A stretch of DNA of 64,000 bases, taken from the NCBI RefSeq assembly GCF_047345415.1, contig NZ_JBLFEP010000002.1, forward strand, positions 806,001-870,000, read 5' to 3'. The translations under genes were made by a program, and so were the position numbers. Every line of letters starts with the position of its first letter. The first letter of the stretch is position 1. Below are positions 1-6,510 of the stretch, piece by piece. Origin of the DNA: Maribacter_C sp947494565. Its GTDB lineage: Bacteria; Bacteroidota; Bacteroidia; Flavobacteriales; Flavobacteriaceae. Below the pieces are notes generated by a model. The model was given only the letters and a program-made list of their open reading frames with translations, searched no databases and was not told where the DNA came from.

Positions 1-96
1 GCTATCAATGCTGATGTTGGTTTTATGGACGCTTGTGCCGATTTGGAGGTTACTTGTCAAAGCGGGGAAAAAGGACTTTTAGGGGAATTCGAATAG
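1..96 (+). CDS. C-terminal end of an unidentified protein (partial)
   Basis: Reading frame 1 is open from the first base to a TAG at 94-96 and encodes 31 residues ending in GLLGEFE. The start lies left of the window. The fragment has two cysteines and no recognisable motif, so no function can be given. It may be the last gene of a further cassette in the array that follows. An open frame this short could also be chance. Confidence 0.4.
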   Translation, partial: AINADVGFMDACADLEVTCQSGEKGLLGEFE

Positions 97-288
97 CGAA
101 AGGGTCCGCTTTAAAACACCGCAATCATCAAGAAGCTGTTACGGTATCGTTTTGGTCAACCTACTCGATTTCCGTTTTTTATTTATAAGGAGGCTAGTGC
201 TAGAATCGTTTGTAAACCTATAGTATCCGAATAATTCACCGATAAACTTCTTGTAGCTACGGTAAACACGACATTATGGTTATATTAC

Positions 289-336
289 GGGTAAAATAGA
301 AATAAACACACTTGTGTGTTTATTGTATTGTTACCC
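289..336 (+). repeat. attC-like hairpin, site 0
   Basis: This 48-bp element folds into one hairpin. GGGTAA (289-294) pairs with TTACCC (331-336), and an 11-bp perfect stem, AATAAACACAC (301-311) with GTGTGTTTATT (314-324), closes on a TT loop. A 6-nt internal loop sits on each side between the two stems. Outer box, internal loop, inner stem is the R''-L''-L'-R' plan of an integron attC site, with R' reading GTTACCC at 330-336. The outer left box ends in AAA rather than AAC. The stretch 97-288 holds no gene I can support. Confidence 0.5.
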
Positions 337-346
337 AACATTTTGA

Positions 347-1036
347 ATGAACATTTTTAATAGAAAGACAAAGCAGAAACATATTCAACAGTTTGAGTAT
401 AATATTGCCGAACTATTAAAGTCTGAATTACCCCAATTGAAAAAGGCACTAGATATGTCAAAAATTGAGGGAATTTATTTTGCGCATAAACCAAAAGGAA
501 TCTCCATTATACATAGTTATTCTGAAAAAGATTTTGCAGAAATCAATCGAAATGGTAAGTCAAGTTTTGTTTTAAATGGTATTTCCGTTTGGAATAAAGA
601 ATTAAAAAGTTTTGAAGCAATTTCATTAAGCTACCTAAACAATACTATTTCTTGGTTTGCAGTTCAGAACCCAGAACGTTTTCATAAAACATTCGATTTG
701 AGCCAACTTAAAAAAGGGCAAATCAAACTGGAGCAAAAAGAAATCAAGAATTCCGATAAAGAAAAAGTTGAAAAACTTCTAAAGTCTTTATCTAAGGGAC
801 AACTTGGACTTCTGGAATTGGAACATACTTTTGAAATGGAGCTTGATGAAAAACCGTTTTATCCGATTTTGAATATGGAGGACGGAAACTATATTGCAGT
901 GGACACCAAAGCAAAGATATATCGCCTAAACCACGACCATGAAGAGGAGGTTAGGTTAATAGCAAAAAACCCTACAGACTTCTTTGAAATATACAATGGA
1001 CAGAAAAGTGAATTGGAAAAAATCATGTATGAGTAA
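347..1036 (+). CDS. Hypothetical protein, cassette 1 gene
   Basis: The 229-residue protein is soluble, with no signal peptide or membrane segment, and rich in Lys and Glu. I do not recognise the family. The C-terminal third (LLELEHTFEMELDEKPFYPI, then a DGNYIAVD turn and a final NPTDFFEIYNG) reads like a small domain that ends by displaying a text-like value. It has a faint look of the SUKH immunity proteins, which is only an impression. The ATG is 16 bp from the cassette boundary at 331, with no clear Shine-Dalgarno. It is the only gene between the complementary ends TTACCCAAC (331-339) and GTTGGGTAA (1139-1147). Base composition is more AT-rich than the housekeeping genes after 7200. Confidence 0.75.
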   Translation: MNIFNRKTKQKHIQQFEYNIAELLKSELPQLKKALDMSKIEGIYFAHKPKGISIIHSYSEKDFAEINRNGKSSFVLNGISVWNKELKSFEAISLSYLNNTISWFAVQNPERFHKTFDLSQLKKGQIKLEQKEIKNSDKEKVEKLLKSLSKGQLGLLELEHTFEMELDEKPFYPILNMEDGNYIAVDTKAKIYRLNHDHEEEVRLIAKNPTDFFEIYNGQKSELEKIMYE

Positions 1037-1141
1037 AAAAATGTTTTAAAGCGGCCCATAAATGGACTATTCACTCAAATGCGGTTGTGTCGATGGACTT
1101 AGCAATATTTCGGAGAATTTAACTCGGCCGAAAAAAACGTT

Positions 1142-1337
1142 GGGTAACAAAACCTAAACGTAATGCGGACTTTTGGGCAAAACCGAAAGGTCTATGTATT
1201 TTTACTAAGTCGCTAAATCTTATGGATTTAGCTTTGGACAAGAAAAAATAAAACTAAACAATAAGCTTTAGCTTCGTGCTCAGACGGAAACGAATAGTTT
1301 CCTTACTTCCGCACTACGCTTAGCCGAACCGTTGTGC
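1142..1337 (+). repeat. attC-like site 1 (196 bp, long form)
   Basis: The left box GGGTAAC (1142-1148) and right box GTTGTGC (1331-1337) correspond to R'' and R'. Inside, CGTAATGCGGA near 1159-1169 pairs almost fully with TCCGCACTACG near 1308-1318 (the L''/L' arms). The right end carries the conserved string TTAGCCGAACCGTT (1320-1333). An internal mini-hairpin GGAAAC/GTTTCC lies at about 1285-1302. The right third is about 80% identical to site 4, and the centre also shares a CTAAGTC..AAATCTT..GGATTT segment with it. This site accounts for most of the gene-free stretch 1037-1417. Confidence 0.6.
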
Positions 1338-1417
1338 TTAATTTCAGAAAATGGGAAAAATTACCACAAGCAAATTAATGAGTTGAACTTTTGATAATAG
1401 AAATAGAGAAGATAATT

Positions 1418-1921
1418 ATGAAAGAAATACTTGAAGAATATGCTTTGATTGCTGAAATCATATCAGCCCTTGCTGTTATCATTTCATTGATTTTTGTTGG
1501 ATTACAAATAAGGAGTAATACAAAAGCAACACAAGCCTCAACTTTCCATGAGATTGCGGCCCTAGATATTCATATACTTCTAAGTTTAGGTGCTTCAAAA
1601 GAAGCATCAAGAATAGTTTCAACTTTCCGAATGAATCCGGATGTCTTAACCGAAGAAGAACATAATCATGGTTTTCACTTATTTGCTGCGGAAATAAGGC
1701 ACGTTGAGAATCTATTTTTGCAGAACGAAAACAAAATGTTGAGTAAAAAAAATTGGGAATCGAGAAAATCATTAGTAGATGGAATGGTACTAACTCCTGG
1801 CTTTGGAGCACTTTTAGAAAGTCCGAATAAACAATTTTTTGACGGCTCTTTTATTCACTACGCAGAAAATTTAAGAAAAGAGCAGTTAAAAAAGGATGGC
1901 GATTTTGAAAATAAAAACTAA
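1418..1921 (+). CDS. Membrane-anchored hypothetical protein, cassette 2 gene
   Basis: The predicted protein is 167 residues from the ATG at 1418. The frame can be extended to a TTG at 1391, but the ATG follows a purine-rich AGAGAAG and is preferred. Residues about 8-32 form one hydrophobic segment (AEIISALAVIISLIFVGLQI). The rest is a cytoplasmic or periplasmic alpha-helical domain. Proteins with this start (short tail, one TM, then LQIRxNTKAxQ) are common in marine bacteria but have no assigned function. The TAA stop (1919-1921) lies inside the R'' flank TAAGCACAA, so the gene runs right up to its recombination site, as cassette genes commonly do. Confidence 0.75.
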   Translation: MKEILEEYALIAEIISALAVIISLIFVGLQIRSNTKATQASTFHEIAALDIHILLSLGASKEASRIVSTFRMNPDVLTEEEHNHGFHLFAAEIRHVENLFLQNENKMLSKKNWESRKSLVDGMVLTPGFGALLESPNKQFFDGSFIHYAENLRKEQLKKDGDFENKN

Positions 1922-2052
1922 GCACAACAATGGCTATAAGTAATTGCTCGTTCTCGCCTACTTTGGAAATTCCTGCGAAATTTCCAACTTGGTGTGTACT
2001 TGCAAAGTTAAGTGATAAACCACGCAACTACTCATAGCCGAGACCGGTGGCA
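1922..2052 (+). repeat. attC-like site 2 (131 bp)
   Basis: R'' is GCACAAC (1922-1928) and R' is GGTGGCA (2046-2052), one base off GTTGGCA. The inner arms GGCTATAAGTAATTGC (near 1932-1947) and GCAACTACTCATAGCC (near 2024-2039) pair with only two mismatches. A terminal mini-hairpin GGAAATT/AATTTCC lies around 1966-1985. The end carries ATAGCCGAGACCGGT (2034-2048), the local version of the array's conserved right-end string. Confidence 0.6.
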
Positions 2053-2078
2053 ATAATTTAAATAGCATTTACAGAATA

Positions 2079-2762
2079 ATGGGCATTTTAGACATATTTA
2101 AATCCGACAAGTCGAGTCCAAAAACCGCCCTGAAAAGAAAAAAGGAAACGGAAAAATTCCTAAAATCAATCAATGTTCCCATTATTGAACATCTTCCCAT
2201 GATTGAAGAAGAACATGAAGTGCGCATTAGAAAAGCAAATGAAGTTGCAGAACGCATTCTGATATTAACATATTTGAATTATGTTTCAGAGGAACCCGAA
2301 TCCAAAACCGAAGTAATTGACTTTATAAAAGATAGTGGACTTTGGGACAAAGTCTCTCCCGACGAAAAAAAACTTTTCGAAAGTGAAGAATTGACTAAGC
2401 AAGAACATATTAACATCTCTTGGCGGTCAGAAGCAATTTGGGTCTTACTTTGGGTAATAAACAAAGTGGATAAGATTAAACTTCCACTCGAAGAAGTGCA
2501 GATTATGGATATAGTTTCTAGACTTCCCGAGTTCATGTCGGACCCAATGGACTTCACAAATAATGCAATAAATAGAACCACATCGGAGATTCTGGACTTT
2601 TCGGACTTGACTTATCGAATACATTGGGCAACTCGAAATTCTGAATTGAATAACGAAAAATCCGTGGATTTTAATCCAAGTATTGTAATGGAAAGACACT
2701 ATGCAATAAACTGGGTTACATATTATGCTGAGGAATGGGACGAAATAACAACAGACACATAA
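2079..2762 (+). CDS. DUF4272-like protein, cassette 3 gene
   Basis: The protein has 227 residues and is soluble. After a charged N-terminus, the segment EVRIRKANEVAERILILTYL (about 50-69) and the core HINISWRSEAIWVLLW (about 109-124) match the pattern I know for DUF4272 proteins, which have no established biochemical role. It ends with a conserved-looking tryptophan-rich stretch, HYAINWVTYYAEEWDEITTDT. The gene sits alone in cassette 3 (about 2047-2905), bounded by TGGCA at 2048-2052 and TGCCA at 2770-2774. The family call rests on remembered motifs only. Confidence 0.75.
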   Translation: MGILDIFKSDKSSPKTALKRKKETEKFLKSINVPIIEHLPMIEEEHEVRIRKANEVAERILILTYLNYVSEEPESKTEVIDFIKDSGLWDKVSPDEKKLFESEELTKQEHINISWRSEAIWVLLWVINKVDKIKLPLEEVQIMDIVSRLPEFMSDPMDFTNNAINRTTSEILDFSDLTYRIHWATRNSELNNEKSVDFNPSIVMERHYAINWVTYYAEEWDEITTDT

Positions 2763-2769
2763 AAACTGG

Positions 2770-2911
2770 TGCCAACAAAGCCTACAATTCATTGCCTTCG
2801 GATTTCCTAAACGGAAATCACGCGCAAAAAGCTATCTTTAGGTTCGGCTGCCCCGATAGCTATCGGGGTTCGGACGAATCACAGCAACGAACCTTAGCCC
2901 AACCGTTGGCC
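2770..2911 (+). repeat. attC-like site 3 with an 18-bp palindrome
   Basis: R'' is TGCCAAC (2770-2776) and R' is GTTGGCC (2905-2911). The arms GCCTACAATTCATTGC (near 2780-2795) and GCAACGAACCTTAGCC (near 2884-2899) pair largely. The conserved TTAGCCCAACCGTT is at 2894-2907. The internal part contains a GATTTCC/GGAAATC mini-hairpin and the perfect palindrome CCCCGATAGCTATCGGGG at 2851-2868. Confidence 0.6.
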
Positions 2912-2922
2912 ATAATTATAGA

Positions 2923-3543
2923 ATGCGACCTAGAAGTCTAAGAATATTTCAAAAAAGAAAAGGGATTTATATTTCACCAGAAAAATTGGTCGTCATTTTT
3001 TGGACAGGATTGGTATTTTTAATGGCTTATTTAAAGCAATCTCACGGATATGATTTTAATGGTTGGGACACTACTCTATTAATTCTATGGCTAGTTTATG
3101 TAATCGGACTTATGATTAGCACCTTCTTCCGTCATGAACGAGAAATAGGAAAATATTGTGGTAAATTGACCTTTTGGGAAGACAGAATACAAGTGGACGA
3201 GGAAAATTATAACCTATCTCAAATATCAAAATTGGACTTTAACCAAGCATATGATATTAGGGGAATGTTTGTTAATTCTATGCTGGAATTCACTCCACAC
3301 CTGTCCAATGGATTAAACAACGTAGTGACTCTGGAACTGAAAAATGGACAAAAAATAAAGTGCAATTTTTTACAAACCGAATCAGAAAGGCTGAGCCATT
3401 TTAAAGAAGTACTGACTCACTATCATAAAAATGGAATTCTTGGATGGTTACCACTTATTGATATACTGGGAATTAAGGATTATAATAAAATTCAGGACTT
3501 TAAAAAAGAAATAACTATGGCCAACAATACCTATAGCAAATAG
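2923..3543 (+). CDS. Two-TM hypothetical protein, cassette 4 gene
   Basis: The 206-residue protein starts with a basic tail, then has two membrane segments (about 20-37, KLVVIFWTGLVFLMAYL, and about 50-68, TTLLILWLVYVIGLMISTF). A soluble domain follows that resembles a PH-like lipid or membrane-associated fold (LTFWEDRIQVDEENYNLSQI, then VVTLELKNGQKIKCNFLQTE). No named family is recognised. The last codons (MANNTYSK, stop at 3541-3543) are read from the attC site itself, so the true gene-specific protein ends about ten residues earlier. Cassette ends TTGGCCATA (2906-2914) and TATGGCCAA (3516-3524) are exact reverse complements. Confidence 0.7.
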   Translation: MRPRSLRIFQKRKGIYISPEKLVVIFWTGLVFLMAYLKQSHGYDFNGWDTTLLILWLVYVIGLMISTFFRHEREIGKYCGKLTFWEDRIQVDEENYNLSQISKLDFNQAYDIRGMFVNSMLEFTPHLSNGLNNVVTLELKNGQKIKCNFLQTESERLSHFKEVLTHYHKNGILGWLPLIDILGIKDYNKIQDFKKEITMANNTYSK

Positions 3544-3772
3544 GGCATAAAGTGCTATGTTTAATGGCTTGGGCTCATCTACTAAGTCCGCCAAATCTTT
3601 TGGATTTACTCATGTGATTTCTATTTTTAATAAGGAATTCGTGATAACGCTGCGCTAAGTTGGCAATTAAAATGAAAAAAATAATTACAAAACAAAAAGC
3701 TCTGGCTAGCAGACCAGACGGAAACGAAAAGTTTCCTTGCCCCCGTACTACGGCTTAGCCCAACCGTTAGAG
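3519..3772 (+). repeat. attC-like site 4 (254 bp, long form)
   Basis: R'' is GGCCAAC (3519-3525) and R' is GTTAGAG (3766-3772). Its right end (3717-3768) repeats that of site 1, including GACGGAAACGAAAAGTTTCC and TTAGCCCAACCGTT (3755-3768). A GCGCTAAGTTGGCA string near 3655-3668 looks like a second R' in the middle, so this may be two fused sites around a remnant cassette. The site covers the gap 3544-3790, where no gene is visible. Confidence 0.55.
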
Positions 3773-3790
3773 TTCATTATAAATTAAACA

Positions 3791-4360
3791 ATGTTCGACA
3801 AGATTAGCCCTATTATCCATTCTGTTTCACCTGTTTCAAGTAATTCAATTGAAAAAATAAAGAATTTAGTCGAATACACTAACATAAAAAAAGGAGAGCC
3901 AATAACCACCGTTGGGCAAAAGAATAATCTGGAGTATTTTATGATTGATGGTGTCTGCAAAAGTTTTCTAAACACACCCGAAGGAGAAAGTGTGACGATT
4001 TCTATTTTCATGGCTAATTCGATAATATCACCAAGTACTACAAGAAATCAAAATGGTAAATCCGTAATTAATATACAAGCTTTAACAGATGTTGAGATCG
4101 CAGCTTTCAATGCTTCAGAGTTTGAAAAATTAATGATTGAAGATCTAGAAATTCGAGATTTTGGAAATTCTGTCTTAAGAATTGAACTTATGGCGAAGGT
4201 CCAGAAAGAAATAGCTTTAGCTTCACTTAAAGGAAAAGAACGGTTACTTCTATTAAGAAAGAATTACCCGAATATCGAAAACCTCATACCACATTCCGAT
4301 ATTGCTTCATATTTAGGAATAACTACTATTTCTTTAAGTAGATTAAGAACACAATCTTAA
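3791..4360 (+). CDS. Crp/Fnr-family transcriptional regulator, first gene of a two-gene cassette
   Basis: The 189-residue protein has a cyclic-nucleotide-binding-like beta-roll (about 20-115; IKKGEPITTVGQKNNLEYFM and then a GVCKSF strand). A long dimerisation helix follows (about 115-150), then a compact helix-turn-helix (HSDIASYLGITTISLSRLRT, 169-188). The arrangement is that of flavobacterial Crp/Fnr-like regulators of about 190 residues. The residues that bind cAMP in E. coli CRP are not evident, so its ligand is unknown. It lies 69 bp upstream of a membrane protein gene, and both sit between the cassette ends TTAGAG (3767-3772) and CTCTAA (4998-5003), so they would move together. Confidence 0.85.
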   Translation: MFDKISPIIHSVSPVSSNSIEKIKNLVEYTNIKKGEPITTVGQKNNLEYFMIDGVCKSFLNTPEGESVTISIFMANSIISPSTTRNQNGKSVINIQALTDVEIAAFNASEFEKLMIEDLEIRDFGNSVLRIELMAKVQKEIALASLKGKERLLLLRKNYPNIENLIPHSDIASYLGITTISLSRLRTQS

Positions 4361-4429
4361 CGCTTATCATTTGTTAATGGAATCGCCATATGAATTGGCA
4401 ACCTTTGTTTTCTAATCAAAACAATAATT

Positions 4430-5023
4430 ATGTCAATTCTAAATTCATTCCTTCTAAAAACCTCCTCAGTAAAGACATTATGTATCTCATTTGTAGCAAG
4501 TCACTTTGTCTTGCTGATTATGATGATATATACTTTTCCGGTAATCAATAATCAAATTGGGGCTAAGGCATTTGACCTCCTACCTTTTGGGTATTCGGTT
4601 TCTGAAGCAAAATCAATTGTGAGCAACTTGAATAATCCAAGTGCTGACCTTTACCTTTTTCCACAATTAACTTTGTTAGATCTACTCTACCCTTTTCTAC
4701 TGGCTTTGTTCTTAAGTAGTCTATTATTTCGGCTTATTAAAATAACGGAGTCAAAAAGGAAATTCGCATCGATGTTCTTGATTATTCCATTTCTGGCGAT
4801 GATATCCGATTATTCAGAAAACATATGTATTATATTAATGATCTCAAAATCAATTGAGATATCTGAAACGATCGTAATTTTATCGAGTACATTTACCGTT
4901 TTAAAAGGAGTCCTAACTTCAATTTCATGGGTAACCATCTTGGTATATGCTACGAAATGGTTTAGGTTGAAAATTCTATACAGAAATAAAAAACGAGCTC
5001 TAACAAAACCTAAACCGCATTAA
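4430..5023 (+). CDS. Four-TM hypothetical membrane protein, second gene of the two-gene cassette
   Basis: The 197-residue protein has four hydrophobic segments: about 17-38, 80-100, 110-130 and 145-168. The loop between TM1 and TM2 contains DLLPFGYSVSEAKSIVSNL, suggesting an extracytoplasmic domain of about 40 residues. No family is recognised. The last ten or so residues (RALTKPKPH) are translated from attC site 5, which includes the stop. Its partner upstream is a Crp-like regulator, and the pair probably forms one transcriptional unit. A regulatory link between them is an inference from position. Confidence 0.75.
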   Translation: MSILNSFLLKTSSVKTLCISFVASHFVLLIMMIYTFPVINNQIGAKAFDLLPFGYSVSEAKSIVSNLNNPSADLYLFPQLTLLDLLYPFLLALFLSSLLFRLIKITESKRKFASMFLIIPFLAMISDYSENICIILMISKSIEISETIVILSSTFTVLKGVLTSISWVTILVYATKWFRLKILYRNKKRALTKPKPH

Positions 5024-5049
5024 AACGCAGTTTAGCCAAACCCTTGGCA
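4998..5049 (+). repeat. attC-like site 5 (52 bp, compact form)
   Basis: This is the most classical site of the array. R'' is CTCTAAC (4998-5004), the inner arms CTAAACCGC and GCAGTTTAG pair with one mismatch around an eight-base loop, and the right end is TTAGCCAAACCCTT (5032-5045) followed by an R' of CTTGGCA (5043-5049). At about 52 bp it has the length of a short 59-base element. R'' does not match its adjacent R', but it is the exact complement of TTAGAG at the far 5' end of its own cassette (3767-3772), as expected after cassette insertion. Confidence 0.65.
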
Positions 5050-5107
5050 ACAATCTCGTCTTTACCAAAAAGGTTATATTTATATCATTATCAGTCCTTA
5101 GCAAATC

Positions 5108-5830
5108 ATGGCAATTAATACTCCATATGACAAATTCTTAGTAGTAGCAATTGTATGTTGCTTTCTATCCGTTCTAACGACCCTTGGCATTCACTCCAAT
5201 CTATTTGATTTAGGGGAGTTGAGTTTCGATGATCGGATAAGACTCTTTGAAAATTCAAAATACATTGCGAATAGATTCTGGATAATTATACACTGCTTAT
5301 TTGTATTAATAGCCATGTTGGGTTTCTTATTGATACAGTTTAAAAAGAGTCGAGGATTTACAATTTTAGGTTTTGTATTCTTCGCTGTATTTTCATTTAC
5401 TGAAATCTTTCGGCAGATGTTCGTTTTCTTCTACATGAACAATCTACGTAGATCCTACCTTGAAACTGATAGTGAAGCCATGCGCGAGATAATACAAGTT
5501 AGTATGGATCATGCAGGCTTAATTGGCTATGCTCTTTTTGGCTTGTTCATTGTGGCATTTGCATTGGGAAACATATGTTATGGAATCAGTCTACTTGGCA
5601 ACAATAAGATTGATCGTATACTCGCTTACCTCTTGTTAATTTGGGGATTTGGTAACTTACTTGCCTTTGGAAACGAATTTTGGACATCTGAATCAGTAGG
5701 GCATTTTGTCGAATACTTTAGTATCATTTATCAACCGATAATGAGAGCATTAGTAGGTTTGTGGATGTTGCATAAATTTAAGCGAATTACTGTCAGCGAT
5801 GGAGCAGGCAACAATACGTATAGCGCATAG
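5108..5830 (+). CDS. DUF4386-like multi-TM protein, cassette gene
   Basis: The 240-residue protein has about six hydrophobic segments (about 8-30, 55-78, 82-105, 136-160, 168-188, 200-222). The layout (N-terminal TM, a soluble loop, then paired TMs) resembles DUF4386 proteins of unknown function. The tail NNTYSA and the stop (5828-5830) are encoded by attC-like site 6, as in the gene at 2923-3543. The 5' boundary TTGGCA (5044-5049) is not complementary to the R'' that follows, so this cassette may have been rearranged. Confidence 0.7.
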   Translation: MAINTPYDKFLVVAIVCCFLSVLTTLGIHSNLFDLGELSFDDRIRLFENSKYIANRFWIIIHCLFVLIAMLGFLLIQFKKSRGFTILGFVFFAVFSFTEIFRQMFVFFYMNNLRRSYLETDSEAMREIIQVSMDHAGLIGYALFGLFIVAFALGNICYGISLLGNNKIDRILAYLLLIWGFGNLLAFGNEFWTSESVGHFVEYFSIIYQPIMRALVGLWMLHKFKRITVSDGAGNNTYSA

Positions 5831-5844
5831 TTCTACCGTTACCT
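5806..5844 (+). repeat. attC-like site 6 (minimal, 39 bp)
   Basis: GCAGGCAAC (5804-5812) and GTTACCTGC (5838-5846) are reverse complements at eight of nine positions, so the R'' and R' boxes of this site match each other. The interior has ATACGTATAGCGCATAG and ATAGTTCTACCGTT, a diverged form of the array's right-end string, but only weak inner arms. It looks like a truncated or deleted site. Confidence 0.4.
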
Positions 5845-5865
5845 GCAAGCTTAAAATACTTAGGC

Positions 5866-6393
5866 ATGAAAAAACTACTTCTAACGCTAACCGTCTTTAT
5901 TTTATTTCCAAAGGAAATTGTCGCTTGTGATTGTGTGTATAAAAGTCTTGTAGAATACCAAGAGCGCGAGATTAAAAAATCCGAATGTATATTCATTGGG
6001 AAAATTACTGAGATTAACGATGATTCTACTTATAAAATTACGGTTGTGGAATCACTTGACGGAGGGGATTTACAAGGGAATGTATATCTCGGACTAAATT
6101 TGAGATATTGTGAACCCTATGTAGATAAAGTCGGGACTTGGCTTGTCTATGGGAGAATGGAAGATGGATTTTTAAAAATGAACATTTGTGGTATCAGTAG
6201 GTCTTTTGAGAATCCATCTGCACCGCCATCTGGTTCTACGGAGTCTCTTGAATTCCAAAAGAAACTCGAATTGGAAAAGGAACCGAATCAAGAACCATTT
6301 TTAATATGGGGCAAACTCGCTAGATTGGATTTGGCAAATGAAATCTACGCTTTGAGAAAACGGCGTGACTTCAATGGGAAAGCCAGCAAATAA
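5866..6393 (+). CDS. Secreted cysteine-containing protein, cassette gene
   Basis: The 175-residue protein has a signal peptide (MKKLLLTLTVFILFPKEIVA) followed directly by CDC, so the mature protein would start at Cys21. Further cysteines lie in KSECIF, LRYCEPYV and MNICGI. The N-terminal cysteine pair followed by a beta-strand FIGKITEI and a cysteine-rich beta domain resembles TIMP/netrin-type OB-fold proteins (AxC..C..FxGKV). That is a tentative fold suggestion. A lipobox is not convincing. The stop codon overlaps the R'' of site 7. Confidence 0.7.
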   Translation: MKKLLLTLTVFILFPKEIVACDCVYKSLVEYQEREIKKSECIFIGKITEINDDSTYKITVVESLDGGDLQGNVYLGLNLRYCEPYVDKVGTWLVYGRMEDGFLKMNICGISRSFENPSAPPSGSTESLEFQKKLELEKEPNQEPFLIWGKLARLDLANEIYALRKRRDFNGKASK

Positions 6394-6498
6394 CGCAACC
6401 TAGTAAACAACATGGGCTTCGAGCTTTCCTGCCCACCGGCAGGATTGAAAATTAACATATATGGACCCGTAACTGATGGTCATACGAGACCGTAGCGG
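6388..6498 (+). repeat. Degenerate attC-like site 7
   Basis: GCAAATAAC (6386-6394) keeps six of eight positions of the complement of the cassette's 5' end TTACCTGC (5839-5846). The right end, CATACGAGACCGTAGCGG (6481-6498), is a weak version of the conserved end and lacks GTT. A CCTGCC-cacc-GGCAGG hairpin lies at 6428-6443. The site appears decayed. Confidence 0.35.
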
Positions 6499-6510
6499 TC
6501 AATTTGAAAA

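Noticed and set aside
2735..2941. 68-codon frame overlapping the end of the DUF4272-like gene
   Set aside because: It is read through attC-like site 3 and its palindrome, overlaps two real genes and has no family or start signal.
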